Of a DNA stretch of 64,000 nucleotides, positions 7,620-16,427 are shown in pieces. Source of the stretch: RI-106 sp964496875 (GTDB lineage Bacteria > Cyanobacteriota > Vampirovibrionia > Obscuribacterales > Obscuribacteraceae); the NCBI GenBank assembly GCA_964496875.1, contig CAZCBH010000009.1, positions 42,859 to 106,858 of the forward strand, written 5' to 3'. The notes under the pieces are model-generated. The model saw only the letters and a list, made by a program, of their open reading frames with translations. It searched no databases and was not told where the DNA came from. A program made the position numbers and the translations under genes. Position 1 is the stretch's first letter. Every line of letters begins with the position of its first letter.

Positions 7620-8772
7620 ATTCGGTGCTTTCGGCGGAGTCTATGCTCCGGAGACTCTATTACCGGCTCTTGAAGAGCTGGAAAAGGCCTTCATCGCCTT
7701 CGAGAAGGATGCTCATCTGCAAGAAGAGTTGCAAGAATTGCTCGCCGACTATGCCGGCAGACCCACTCCCCTTTATTTCGCCCGCAATCTATCTAAAAAC
7801 TGGGGCGCCAACATCTATCTAAAACGAGAAGACCTGCTTCATGGAGGTGCGCACAAAACCAACAATGCCGTCGGCCAGGCTCTTATCGCCCGCTCCATGG
7901 GCAAGACCCGGCTGATAGCCGAGACCGGTGCCGGTCAGCATGGTGTCGCCACAGCCATGGCCGGAGCGCTATTTTCGATGCCGGTGAGAGTCTACATGGG
8001 AGCTTTAGATGTAGAGCGCCAGGCCCAGAATGTGGCGCGCATGAAAATGATGGGGGCCGAGGTCTGTCCGGTGCAGACAGGAGGCGCGACCTTGAAAGAT
8101 GCCATCAATGATGCTCTCAGAGACTGGATCGGCAACCTCGACGACACCCACTATTTGCTTGGCACCGCCGCCGGTCCCCACCCATTTCCAACTATTGTCA
8201 AAGCCCTGCAAAAGGTAATCGGCGAAGAGATCGCCGAGCAGTTCATACATAAAAAAAACCGCCTGCCCGATGCCATAGTCGCCTGCGTCGGAGGAGGCTC
8301 GAACGCAATCGGCGCTTTCAGCCGCTTCATAGAAGAAGAGTCCGTTCGATTGATAGGTGTGGAGCCCGCCGGCAAAGGTCTGGGAACAGGATTATCCGGA
8401 GCGGTGATTGCGGAGGGTAAAAGCGGCGTCCTCCACGGCATGAAAAGCATGGTCATGCAGAACGAAGACGGACAGATTCTAGAAACCCATAGCATCGCCG
8501 CCGGTCTCGACTATCCCTCGGTCGGTCCGGAACACGCCTATCTCAATGCCATCGGTCGAGTCCGCTATGACTGCGCCACCGACCAGGAAGCTGTCGAAGC
8601 CTATCTTGCCACCACCAGGGCAGAAGGTATAATCCCTGCTCTCGAAAGCTCCCACGCTCTCGCCTGCGCCAGAAGACTGGCCGGAGGAGAACTTGCCGGC
8701 TGCGATATCGTGGTCAACTTATCTGGCCGCGGCGACAAAGACATGGACACTGTCAGCGGCTACACCGCCTAA
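7603..8772 (+). CDS. trpB: Tryptophan synthase beta chain
   Basis: This 389-aa PLP enzyme condenses indole and serine to tryptophan and works as an alpha2-beta2 complex with TrpA. A good ribosome site (AAGGAG, 7590-7595) precedes ATG 7603. Motifs show the TrpB1 type: LLHGGAHKTNNAVGQAL with the PLP lysine, ETGAGQHGVATA with the catalytic Glu, the GGGSNAIGAF phosphate-binding loop, and NLSGRGDKDMDTV near the C-terminus. The length is normal and nothing appears missing. It overlaps trpF by 17 bases and is followed after 16 bases by trpA. Confidence 0.97.
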   Translation: MLTSTKFGAFGGVYAPETLLPALEELEKAFIAFEKDAHLQEELQELLADYAGRPTPLYFARNLSKNWGANIYLKREDLLHGGAHKTNNAVGQALIARSMGKTRLIAETGAGQHGVATAMAGALFSMPVRVYMGALDVERQAQNVARMKMMGAEVCPVQTGGATLKDAINDALRDWIGNLDDTHYLLGTAAGPHPFPTIVKALQKVIGEEIAEQFIHKKNRLPDAIVACVGGGSNAIGAFSRFIEEESVRLIGVEPAGKGLGTGLSGAVIAEGKSGVLHGMKSMVMQNEDGQILETHSIAAGLDYPSVGPEHAYLNAIGRVRYDCATDQEAVEAYLATTRAEGIIPALESSHALACARRLAGGELAGCDIVVNLSGRGDKDMDTVSGYTA

Positions 8773-8788
8773 ACAGGGGACGATAAAT

Positions 8789-9607
8789 ATGAAGACGGTA
8801 AAAAACAAAAGCAGATTGGCCGAAGCCTTTTCAAAATTGAATCAGGAAGGCAAGAAGGCTTTCATCCCCTTCAATCTGCTCGGCTATCCCGATAAAAAAT
8901 CTTGTATCGCCACCCTTAAAGCTCTGGTAGAAGGAGGGGCAACGGCTCTGGAGCTGGGTTTGCCTTTTTCAGATCCGATGGCTGACGGACCTTTGATACA
9001 AAGGGCATCACATTCAGTGCTGGAAGCGGGCTTTTCGATAGCCGATGCCGTCACCATTATAAAAGAGGTTCGTTCAGCCTGCCCGGATACTCCGATTAAT
9101 CTACTCACCTACTTCAATCTCGCCCTATCGAATGGAGTAGAACCTTTTCTCACCAGATTCAAAGCGGCAGGCGTGGACGCGGTTACTTTCGTAGATCTTC
9201 CACTCGAGGAGATGGAAGAGATTTATGGAACCATGCAAAACCTGGAACTGGATTCGGTGATGTTGATATCACCGCTGACACCGCCCCATCGCATCGACGA
9301 AATTTTGAAATATGCCCGGGGTTTTCTCTATCTTGTATCGAGAGCAGGTACCACCGGCATGCAGGAGTCCTATTCGAGCAAACTCGAAGAGGTGGTCAAA
9401 ACAATCAAAGAGAGAACCGAGCTGCCTGTGATGATTGGCTTCGGCATATCCGGCGCCGAACAGGCAAGAAATATGATCGAACTGGGTGCGGACGGGGTTA
9501 TTGTCGGTAGTAAAATTCTCGATGTCATTGAGAAGAGCGCTTTGAAGGAAAGAGAGAAAAACCTCGTCTCCTTCACGGCGGCAATAGTGAAAGCCCTGGA
9601 AAAATAA
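8789..9607 (+). CDS. trpA: Tryptophan synthase alpha chain
   Basis: This 272-aa barrel subunit splits indole-3-glycerol phosphate and channels indole to TrpB. The ATG at 8789 after AGGGGA (8775-8780) is chosen; the longer frame from 8693 lies inside trpB. Catalytic Glu and Asp lie in ALELGLPFSDPMADGPLIQ. The flexible loop and phosphate site are seen in YLVSRAGTTGMQ and MIGFGISGAEQA followed by GADGVIVGS. It is the last gene of the operon. Confidence 0.96.
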   Translation: MKTVKNKSRLAEAFSKLNQEGKKAFIPFNLLGYPDKKSCIATLKALVEGGATALELGLPFSDPMADGPLIQRASHSVLEAGFSIADAVTIIKEVRSACPDTPINLLTYFNLALSNGVEPFLTRFKAAGVDAVTFVDLPLEEMEEIYGTMQNLELDSVMLISPLTPPHRIDEILKYARGFLYLVSRAGTTGMQESYSSKLEEVVKTIKERTELPVMIGFGISGAEQARNMIELGADGVIVGSKILDVIEKSALKEREKNLVSFTAAIVKALEK

Positions 9608-9648
9608 GCTGCCCTGTCATTGGTCCGAGTGTCAACTATATGTCAACA

Positions 9649-9699
9649 ATAGCCTCTATAAAAGATTCAGATTACTAAAAGCTTCTTTCCCGAGGCTAT
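9649..9699. terminator. Long-loop inverted repeat after trpA (possible terminator)
   Basis: ATAGCCTC at 9649-9656 is perfectly complementary to GAGGCTAT at 9692-9699, with a 35-base loop. It lies between the trpA stop at 9607 and the stop of the convergent minus-strand gene at 9696. There is no T run on either side, so if it ends transcription it is not a classic intrinsic terminator. Confidence 0.25.
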
Positions 9700-10190
9700 G
9701 ACTTTGTCCCGATCATCGGCTGGAAACGATTCTGAAAACCGGAGCGTTTATCGACCTTAATAGGAACCAGCCTGAATCTCCTTTTCGAATAGGCGCCTTG
9801 ATCGAGCACCCTGGCTTCGCCGCTATACACCCCATTAGAGGCGGCTTTCCCGGCGAGATCCAGTTCGAGGGCGCCCCGCATCTGCAGCTTGATCTCATCT
9901 TTTGAAAGGCTGCCTTTGATCTTTCCGCCACGATAGAGCCCGCAGTCGCTGTAAGAATATCCACCGGTACCGGATATGGCATCATTAGTTTTTGTCAGCC
10001 TGAGCTCAATCCTGGCTTTACCCACCTCCGGTCCATTCGGGCCAAGACCGTATTCGGTCATGATAGGCGGCTCCAGAACAAGTGACCATCGATCGGGGAA
10101 ACTCTCGCTTGCCGCCGAAGCCCCAAAACAATTTGCTGAAGCCACCGCAACGAATAGAAAAAAGCTGAGCAAACTAACCAACCTGACCAT
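9696..10190 (-). CDS. Exported protein of unknown function
   Basis: This 164-aa protein has a clear signal peptide (LVSLLSFFLFVAVASANCFG followed by ASA) with probable cleavage near residue 25-28. The mature part is a beta-rich sequence with alternating charged and hydrophobic residues: RIELRLTKTNDAISGTGGYSY, GGKIKGSLSKDEIKLQMRG, GVYSGEARVL. This pattern of substitution and gain-of-fold strands looks like a small secreted beta-barrel or sandwich domain. I cannot name a family. It converges on trpA and diverges from the potassium-channel gene. Confidence 0.6.
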   Translation of the reverse strand: MVRLVSLLSFFLFVAVASANCFGASAASESFPDRWSLVLEPPIMTEYGLGPNGPEVGKARIELRLTKTNDAISGTGGYSYSDCGLYRGGKIKGSLSKDEIKLQMRGALELDLAGKAASNGVYSGEARVLDQGAYSKRRFRLVPIKVDKRSGFQNRFQPMIGTKS

Positions 10191-10271
10191 AACCCGGCAA
10201 TCCTCCTTCTCTCCATTAAAAATATGCTAGCATCCAGGACCGTGCAGTACCCCAGTATTTCTCCTGAATTG

Positions 10272-10291
10272 AGCAGATAATCTGCTATAGT
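10272..10291 (+). promoter_or_regulatory. Perfect inverted repeat overlapping a possible -10 box
   Basis: AGCAGAT (10272-10278), one A, then ATCTGCT (10280-10286) form a perfect 7-1-7 inverted repeat. Its last base is the first base of TATAGT (10286-10291), a four- to five-of-six match to a -10 box, about 47 bases upstream of the ion-channel ATG. A site of this kind is a plausible repressor operator. No convincing -35 is visible. Confidence 0.35.
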
Positions 10292-10337
10292 TCCGACACA
10301 AATACAGTAAAGGGGTATATGTATCCATGGAGCCCAA

Positions 10338-11282
10338 ATGGCAACGACTATGATGAGCGATCCGCTGGAACAATCGAAAATCGATTCTTCGCCGCTACCC
10401 GAGCCAATTCGGCTGGAAGCCAGCGAGAATAGCAGCGAGCTTGCTATCCAGGTCAAGAAACGCCCCATAAAAGAAAAGCTCTACGAAATCATTTTCGAAG
10501 CGGACACCGCCGGGGGAAAAGCCTTCGACGTGGTTCTTCTGATGATGATCCTGGGCAGCGTAGTGGTGGTGATGCTCGACAGCGTCAGAGCCCTCAATCT
10601 TCAGTATTTCGAGACTTTCAGAACTCTAGAATGGTTCTTCACCATCGCTTTCACCATCGAATATGTTCTACGCCTCTACTGCTCGACAAACCGAGCAAAA
10701 TACGCCTCCAGCTTTTTTGGAGTAATAGACCTTCTCTCCATCCTGCCTACCTATGTGGCTATATTCCTATCGGGCGCCCAGTACATGATGATAGTGAGGA
10801 TTCTTAGGTTGCTGAGACTCTTCAGAATATTCAAACTGGGTCGCTTTCTGCAAGAAGCCGATACGATGATCATGGCTCTCAAATCGAGCACACCTAAAAT
10901 AAGCGTCTTTCTCTTTTCGGTGATGTCTGTGGTCACCATCGTCGGGGCGATGATGTATTTGATCGAACCGAATGAGAGCGGCTTCACCAGCATTCCCAGA
11001 AGCATCTACTGGGCGGTGGTGACTCTGACCACGGTAGGGTACGGAGATATCGCGCCCCAGACCGTACTGGGACAGATACTGGCCTGCACAGTGATGATCC
11101 TCGGATATGGCATAATCGCTGTCCCAACAGGAATAGTGTCGGTAGAGATGCACAAAGCAAGCCAGAAGAGAAAAGAGATCTTGAGTTGCAGCAACTGTGG
11201 AGCGAAGGAGCACCAGAACAACTCCAGCTTTTGCAATCGCTGTGGTGCAAAGTTGACCCGGGTTCCCCTCGACCATCAATAG
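10338..11282 (+). CDS. Voltage-gated-type potassium channel with C-terminal zinc ribbon
   Basis: This 314-aa six-helix ion channel has a polar N-terminus of about 60 residues and S1-S3 helices from 63 to about 145. Its S4 segment, RILRLLRLFRIFKLGRF (154-170), carries a positive residue about every third position. The pore follows, with the selectivity filter TTVGYGD (231-237) between S5 and S6. After S6 there is a short helix and a zinc-ribbon-like CSNCGAK / CNRCGAK (Cys 284, 287, 299, 302). The S4 charges indicate voltage sensing and the filter indicates K+ selectivity. The cytoplasmic zinc ribbon is unusual for bacterial Kv channels. It is a single gene, with the possible operator at 10272-10291 upstream. 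Confidence 0.9.
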   Translation: MATTMMSDPLEQSKIDSSPLPEPIRLEASENSSELAIQVKKRPIKEKLYEIIFEADTAGGKAFDVVLLMMILGSVVVVMLDSVRALNLQYFETFRTLEWFFTIAFTIEYVLRLYCSTNRAKYASSFFGVIDLLSILPTYVAIFLSGAQYMMIVRILRLLRLFRIFKLGRFLQEADTMIMALKSSTPKISVFLFSVMSVVTIVGAMMYLIEPNESGFTSIPRSIYWAVVTLTTVGYGDIAPQTVLGQILACTVMILGYGIIAVPTGIVSVEMHKASQKRKEILSCSNCGAKEHQNNSSFCNRCGAKLTRVPLDHQ

Positions 11283-11327
11283 AGACAAAAACCCTCCTAA
11301 AATTTCAGAAGCCATAGTCACTCTCAA

Positions 11328-11885
11328 ATGACAAACAAACTAGCAACTCTAACTCTTTTGCTCGCCCTTGCCATTCCGGTCCTTCCTTCCCTGGCCGCTC
11401 CGGCGGCAAAATCCGGGCAAGCGCCGCCGAAGCCTATAGCCACCCGCTTCAAGATCAAAAAGAAACCGATTAGAAAAGGGGATCCTTTTTCAGTCACGAT
11501 TACCCCCCGGGAAAAGTCCTTCATCTTTCTGTTCTATGTGGACGCCGAAGATAGAGCGGTCTCGCTCTATCCCGGCAAAACCGAGAACTTCGAAATCATC
11601 TCGCCGGATGATCCTCTGGAGGTTACATCGATTACAAATAACTCCATCAAAATAGATGACAAACAGGGCAAGATCATCACAGTTGCGGTGCGCTTTTCTG
11701 CCGAGGGTAAAAAAGTAAAGGGAAAAGTCCTCAAGCCGACGGATTTTTCCAAAGAGAAACCTTACCAGCATATGCTCTCCATCAAAGGACAAGACTTGAT
11801 AGAACGGCTGGAGTTCATGCGTGCCGATCACCCCAGGGATATCCACATCCTGGTGGAAGAGGCACCAAAAGCAGTGACCAAGTAA
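11328..11885 (+). CDS. Exported DUF4384-like protein
   Basis: This 185-aa protein begins with a signal peptide (LATLTLLLALAIPVLPSLA-AP). The mature part contains KKKPIRKGDPFSVTITPREK, then FIFLFYVDAEDRAVSLYPGK. This matches the DUF4384 pattern, in which a ...GDxxxxxVxxxxxGYLYVFYxDxxGxVxLLFPN strand pair forms a small beta domain found in secreted or kinase-associated proteins. It follows the ion-channel gene by 45 bases on the same strand and may be co-transcribed with it. Confidence 0.6.
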   Translation: MTNKLATLTLLLALAIPVLPSLAAPAAKSGQAPPKPIATRFKIKKKPIRKGDPFSVTITPREKSFIFLFYVDAEDRAVSLYPGKTENFEIISPDDPLEVTSITNNSIKIDDKQGKIITVAVRFSAEGKKVKGKVLKPTDFSKEKPYQHMLSIKGQDLIERLEFMRADHPRDIHILVEEAPKAVTK

Positions 11886-11914
11886 CTAATTGAATCGATT
11901 TGAACTTCAGTTAG

Positions 11915-12526
11915 CTAGTTGGCGGCAGCCACTTCGACTCGGCAGAGACTGGCGAGAATGCGATGCATCAACTTCTGAATGGTTTTGAGTCGCTCGAAAT
12001 CATCCACTGCGCCTTTCAATCTCAAAGAGAGAGTATTGCAATCAGGACGCAGAGCTCTGGAAGATGGGCTTGAGTCCGTGTTCTCGCAATGGGCCCAGAG
12101 TTGCACGCTCGGCTCTTCCAGCAAAAGCCTGCGCAGGGCCGCATCTTCGAAAAGATTCTTGACTATGGATTCGTCCGAACCTTTGATAATGAAAGCCTTA
12201 TCGAAGTCTTCGTGACCGACGACGATATCCTGCATTCCAAGAAGCTTGGAGAGACCGTGATGGAATTGCTCGGGATGAATCGCGAACTTGAAAGCTTGAT
12301 CAAGGGGAGTATAAGAGACATCGACCTGGGTATGGTCCGACTTGGTCTTGCCACCGGGATTCATCGTAAAGCTCAAGGTCCAGGGAGTCTCCGGCAATGG
12401 GACATGGATACTCATGGGCTCATGCGAGGAGTCCGGATTCGGATCATCGATCTCACCTTGATGCTCTTCGGCAAAAGTGTTCCACACGTATTTCCAGCCA
12501 TACATTCTAGAGTGAAGCTTAGACAT
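11915..12526 (-). CDS. Protein of unknown function (possible DUF3137-like)
   Basis: This 203-aa cytoplasmic protein starts at ATG 12526, preceded by the purine-rich GGGGGAG; an in-frame TTG at 12559 is an alternative. It has no signal peptide or membrane helix. The central segment GHEDFDKAFIIKGSDESIVKN, followed by LFEDAALRRLLLEE, resembles the part of DUF3137-type proteins in which a FDxxFxVKG strand is followed by helices, but the match is partial. The gene stands alone between two plus-strand genes and lies divergent to the MATE exporter. Confidence 0.5.
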   Translation of the reverse strand: MSKLHSRMYGWKYVWNTFAEEHQGEIDDPNPDSSHEPMSIHVPLPETPWTLSFTMNPGGKTKSDHTQVDVSYTPLDQAFKFAIHPEQFHHGLSKLLGMQDIVVGHEDFDKAFIIKGSDESIVKNLFEDAALRRLLLEEPSVQLWAHCENTDSSPSSRALRPDCNTLSLRLKGAVDDFERLKTIQKLMHRILASLCRVEVAAAN

Positions 12527-12710
12527 ATCTCCCCCTGGGCTTGCTTGCGAATCCTTCAAAACTCACAACTAACGACTAACGACCAACAACAAAAACGAGA
12601 CCCCAGTATATCTTGTCGGTGAATAGAAGATTATTATCATGAGCGAATCCTTAACACAAACGGGATAAACTAAAGGATTCGAGTAGTCGGGGTCTTAAAA
12701 CTAAAACGGC

Positions 12711-14129
12711 ATGGACAGCACAGAGACAGCAAGAGATGACATGCCGGATTCGAGAACCGATGCAAATTCGGATTCGAAGTCGAATTCAGCCCCCCTTGTA
12801 ACCGGCAGCCTCTGGCGGGCAATCTGGATAATGTCCTGGCCCTTGCTGCTTACCACGGTCGCCAATTCTCTTGTGGGAATGACCGATCTCTATGTAGCCG
12901 GCAAGCTGGGCTCGATATCCCAGGCTGCAGTCGGTCTTTCAGAGCAGATCATCTTCATGTTCCTGCTCTTTATCATGGCAACCGGTACCGGAACCACCGC
13001 CCTGGTGGCAAGACACTGGGGAGAAGGAGACAGGGAGAAGGCTTTCAATTACACCGCCCAGTCCCTGATCATGGCGGTCATGCTCGGAGCCGGGCTGGCT
13101 CTGGCTTCTTCCCTGGGAGCTCATTTCGCCCTGGCTCCTTTTACGAAATCGCCCGAGGTGACCCGGCTCTGCACCGTGTATCTTGGCATCTTCAGCCTCT
13201 ATATGATTCCATTTTCGGTGATATGCATCACCAACGCGGCTTTTCGAGCCATAGGCGATGCCAGGACCCCCCTTGCCATCGTCTCGACCTTCACCTCCTT
13301 AAGCATCCTCGGAGACATTCTGCTGGTCATGCACAACTGGCCCATAGCCGGTCTGGGTATCCGGGGCATTGCCTATTCAGCTCTCACCGCCTCCACCATC
13401 GCTGCTACCCTGGCGCTGTATAAGCTCAGTCGATCAGAACTGGCTCCCTCCCTGAAATTGATCAAACGGGTGATACCGGAGATGATCCGTCGCATAGTCA
13501 AAATCGGCATTCCATCAGCATTGCAGAGAATGGCCTGGGCAACCAGCACCTTCGTGCTCTTCTTCATCCTGGCGAGATGCCCGATGCCCACCGAAGCCCT
13601 TGCCTCCTGGACCATAGGCATGCGAGTGGAAGGACTTATGTTCATGCCGGTGATGGCTCTGTCCATGGCTGTTTCGTCGATAGTCGGTCAAAACCTGGGT
13701 GCCAGAGAGATAGAAAGAGCCTATAAAGCGGGTTGGCAGGTGGCATGGATCGGCATCGGGCTGCTTACCGTGATGGCGGTGGCGCTTTTTCTCTCCTCTA
13801 CAATTATCGCCAACGCATTCAGCAAAGACCCTACTACTATCGCCTATGTGATCAGTTATCTTCGAGTAAACTCCCTATCGGAGCCATTTCTTGCCCTGGG
13901 AATGATTTTGGGCGGCGCCTTTCAAGGAGCCGGTGATACCAAAACGCCGATGTGGATCACTTTCTTGACCAACTGGGTTATTCGCTTGCCCCTGGCCTAC
14001 TTTCTAGCTCTGCACCTCGAGCTCGGTCCCACCGGCGCCTGGTGGGCCATGACTCTCTCGGTCTTGATCATGGGCTTCCTCACAGCCTGGAGATTTCGCT
14101 CCAGATCCTGGACGGAGCTCCACGTTTGA
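12711..14129 (+). CDS. MATE family efflux transporter
   Basis: This 472-aa protein has 12 predicted membrane helices in two similar halves, each opening with the family pattern (IMSWPLLLTTVANSLVGMTDLYVAGKLGS in the first half, broken here into the visible pieces SLVGMTDLYVAGKLGS and ALQRMAWATSTFVLFFILAR). MATE proteins export cationic drugs or metabolites in exchange for Na+ or H+. A polar, acidic and serine-rich N-terminal tail of about 30 residues precedes helix 1. Substrate cannot be told from the sequence. The last 126 bases overlap, in antisense, the 3' end of the minus-strand ligase-like gene. Confidence 0.88.
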   Translation: MDSTETARDDMPDSRTDANSDSKSNSAPLVTGSLWRAIWIMSWPLLLTTVANSLVGMTDLYVAGKLGSISQAAVGLSEQIIFMFLLFIMATGTGTTALVARHWGEGDREKAFNYTAQSLIMAVMLGAGLALASSLGAHFALAPFTKSPEVTRLCTVYLGIFSLYMIPFSVICITNAAFRAIGDARTPLAIVSTFTSLSILGDILLVMHNWPIAGLGIRGIAYSALTASTIAATLALYKLSRSELAPSLKLIKRVIPEMIRRIVKIGIPSALQRMAWATSTFVLFFILARCPMPTEALASWTIGMRVEGLMFMPVMALSMAVSSIVGQNLGAREIERAYKAGWQVAWIGIGLLTVMAVALFLSSTIIANAFSKDPTTIAYVISYLRVNSLSEPFLALGMILGGAFQGAGDTKTPMWITFLTNWVIRLPLAYFLALHLELGPTGAWWAMTLSVLIMGFLTAWRFRSRSWTELHV

Positions 14130-15368
14130 GATCATCAAAGCAAGCACGAACCATTGCATGAGCCGGACGTTTCCGGTTCCGAAATTGAACTCGAACAGTC
14201 CAGCCACCATGAGCGATATCAAACTGCCGAACACCGCCAGACCGATTCCGGCATCGATAAGTCTGCGGTACTCCAGACCGTAGTACCAGTTTCTCAAAGA
14301 CTGCGCCAGGGCGACCATAGAAAGAAAAGTGTAAGTGAGAAAACCGCTGATGCCAAGCGTTGCCAGCACGTGCAGATAGTTGCTGTGAGCATGCTTGAAG
14401 TCCCCCTGGCCGGGCACCTCGGCAATGTCGAAATTCTGAGAAGGAAAGTTCCTCACTCCATACCCGAAAAGCGGACGGGTTTTCCAGAGTTCAATAGTAT
14501 TCTTCCAAATCTCCAGTCGAACCCTAACTCCTATGTCGCTCAATGGATTCTCTATAACCTGAACCAAACGAGTCTGCACCACCGGTACATAGTTCCAGGC
14601 AAGCACCGAAGCAAGAGCCAGGCAGACTATCACCGAGCCGATCATACGCACCGAAACAAAAGCAGCGGTAATCACCACCGCCGCGGCCACACCAAGCCAG
14701 GCATTTCTTTCGCTGGCGAAGAGCACACCCAGGAAGTTGAATAGCGTGACAAGGGCGAAAACCGGTAATTTATTCAGCGGACCTACCAACTCTCTATATG
14801 CTCCGGAGACCAGAAATGATCCTGCCACCATGGCTGTTATCTGCATTTGACCGGCATAGGCCATGGGATGAAGCGTAAAGCCGGTGGCCTGAAGGTAAGC
14901 ATAAGTGGTGAATGGATGTATATCGAGCAGTTGTTCGATCATCCCCCAGGCTCCGGCGACGGTGCCCATGCTCAATAGTCCGCTCAATATCTGAGCACGT
15001 AGAGGAAGATTGCCGCGAATCAGGTGATAGACCCAAAAATAGACGACCATGGCTCGCAGTGTATAGACCGAGCGCACAGCTTCTATAAGATCAACCTGAA
15101 GAAATCCGGATATAAAAACACTGACGGCAAATACTATTAGTGGCACCGTCAGCGGTGCGTCCAGAATCGGAAATTCTGTGGGTCTGCTCTCCAGTTGACC
15201 TCGATTTCTCAGAATTCGAGCCAAAATAGAGACCAAAAGCCAGGCAACCAAGCCAGAAGCGAGTACCACCCAGGGATAAGTAATCGGCAAAAAAACAGCG
15301 ATTGAATAGGCGATTACAAGCCATTTCTGCAACCTTGAGAAAAACTCGTGTGCCGCTTTGACTGTCAC
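14004..15368 (-). CDS. O-antigen ligase/polymerase-like membrane protein
   Basis: This 454-aa polytopic protein has about 10-12 membrane helices and a large periplasmic loop near residues 300-345. That loop contains PLFGYGVRNFPSQN and KHAHSNYLHVLATLGISGFL, the Wzy_C signature of O-antigen ligases and polymerases, which move oligosaccharides on the outer side of the inner membrane. The GTG start overlaps the trpS stop (GTGA). The last 40 residues are hydrophilic and lie antisense to the end of the MATE gene, so this tail may be an extension without function. Confidence 0.8.
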   Translation of the reverse strand: MTVKAAHEFFSRLQKWLVIAYSIAVFLPITYPWVVLASGLVAWLLVSILARILRNRGQLESRPTEFPILDAPLTVPLIVFAVSVFISGFLQVDLIEAVRSVYTLRAMVVYFWVYHLIRGNLPLRAQILSGLLSMGTVAGAWGMIEQLLDIHPFTTYAYLQATGFTLHPMAYAGQMQITAMVAGSFLVSGAYRELVGPLNKLPVFALVTLFNFLGVLFASERNAWLGVAAAVVITAAFVSVRMIGSVIVCLALASVLAWNYVPVVQTRLVQVIENPLSDIGVRVRLEIWKNTIELWKTRPLFGYGVRNFPSQNFDIAEVPGQGDFKHAHSNYLHVLATLGISGFLTYTFLSMVALAQSLRNWYYGLEYRRLIDAGIGLAVFGSLISLMVAGLFEFNFGTGNVRLMQWFVLALMISNVELRPGSGAKSPGCEEAHDQDRESHGPPGAGGTELEVQS

Positions 15369-16426
15369 TGCCTCTTCCAGTTGGTGAGACCCATTATCTC
15401 TCTAACATCCGCTAACGTCTGCTTGGCCGTCTCTCTGGCTTTGAGGTTACCGGTCTCGAGAATCTCCATGACCTTTCCTGGATCTTCAGCAAGTTCAAGG
15501 CGACGTTCTCTAACCGGCCTGAAAAAATCATTTATGTAATCGGCCAGGCGCATTTTGCAGTCGACACATCCTATCTTCGCCGACTCGCATTCGTCCTTGA
15601 CCACTGCGCAACTATCTTTGGCGAAGATATTGTAGTAAGGCCAGGGCACTTCGCATAGGTCAGTATGACCGGGATCGCTCTTAGCCACTCTGGTCCGGTC
15701 GGTGATCATCTTTTTGACTTGCTTCTTGGTATCTTCCTCGGTATCAGCTATTTTGATGTCGTTACCGTAGGACTTGCCCATTTTCTGCCCGTCAACGCCT
15801 TTGAGAAGAGGTGTCTCGGTAAAGCGCGGTTTTGGTTCCGGAAAATAATCCACTTTGTAGATACTGTTAAATCGCCTGGCCAGGTCCCGGGCAAACTCCA
15901 GATGAGACTCCTGGTCTTTGCCCACCGGAATAAGCTCTCCTTTGAAAGCGAGAATATCAGCCGACATCAGCACCGGATAACCTATTAAGCCATAGGTGCA
16001 TCGATCCTGTGCCTCTTTCTCGTCCTGAGCCAGCATCCTGATCATATCTTTGAGAGTGGGCTCCCGTTCGACCCAGTTCTGCTTGGTGATCATCGACAAA
16101 AGCAGATGCAGCTCCGCTATCTCCGGCACCCCGGACTGAACATAAATAGTGGCGACTTCAGGGTCGATACCCACCGAAAGCCAATCTAGAGCAACTTCGA
16201 AAACATCCTGCTGGATGTTCTCGGTCTGCATGTATTTTGTGGTAAGAGCGTGCCAGTCGACAATAGAGAAAAAGGATTCATATTCCGATTGGAATTGCAC
16301 CCAGTTGGTGAGAACCCCCAGATAATGTCCGATGTGCAGCCTCCCGGTGGGACGCATTCCGGACATGATTCTTTTTCGGCTACTACTTTCCTTCGCTTGC
16401 CTCTTGGCAGTTTCGGCTTGTGTCAT
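15365..16426 (-). CDS. trpS: Tryptophanyl-tRNA synthetase
   Basis: This 353-aa class Ic synthetase charges tRNA-Trp. The HIGH-type motif is in GRLHIGHYLG and the KMSKS-type motif is GQKMGKSYGN. The segment LIGYPVLMSADILAFKGELIPVGKDQ is typical of bacterial TrpS. The region CEVPWPYYNIFAKDSC with a later GCVDCKMRLADYI holds a Cys cluster. A Lys/Arg-rich N-terminal tail of about 18 residues precedes the core. It lies two bases downstream of a small basic-protein gene and overlaps the ligase-like gene, so the three form one minus-strand unit. TrpS is linked to the trp attenuator indirectly, as it sets the level of Trp-tRNA. Confidence 0.95.
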   Translation of the reverse strand: MTQAETAKRQAKESSSRKRIMSGMRPTGRLHIGHYLGVLTNWVQFQSEYESFFSIVDWHALTTKYMQTENIQQDVFEVALDWLSVGIDPEVATIYVQSGVPEIAELHLLLSMITKQNWVEREPTLKDMIRMLAQDEKEAQDRCTYGLIGYPVLMSADILAFKGELIPVGKDQESHLEFARDLARRFNSIYKVDYFPEPKPRFTETPLLKGVDGQKMGKSYGNDIKIADTEEDTKKQVKKMITDRTRVAKSDPGHTDLCEVPWPYYNIFAKDSCAVVKDECESAKIGCVDCKMRLADYINDFFRPVRERRLELAEDPGKVMEILETGNLKARETAKQTLADVREIMGLTNWKRQ

Positions 16427-16427
16427 A

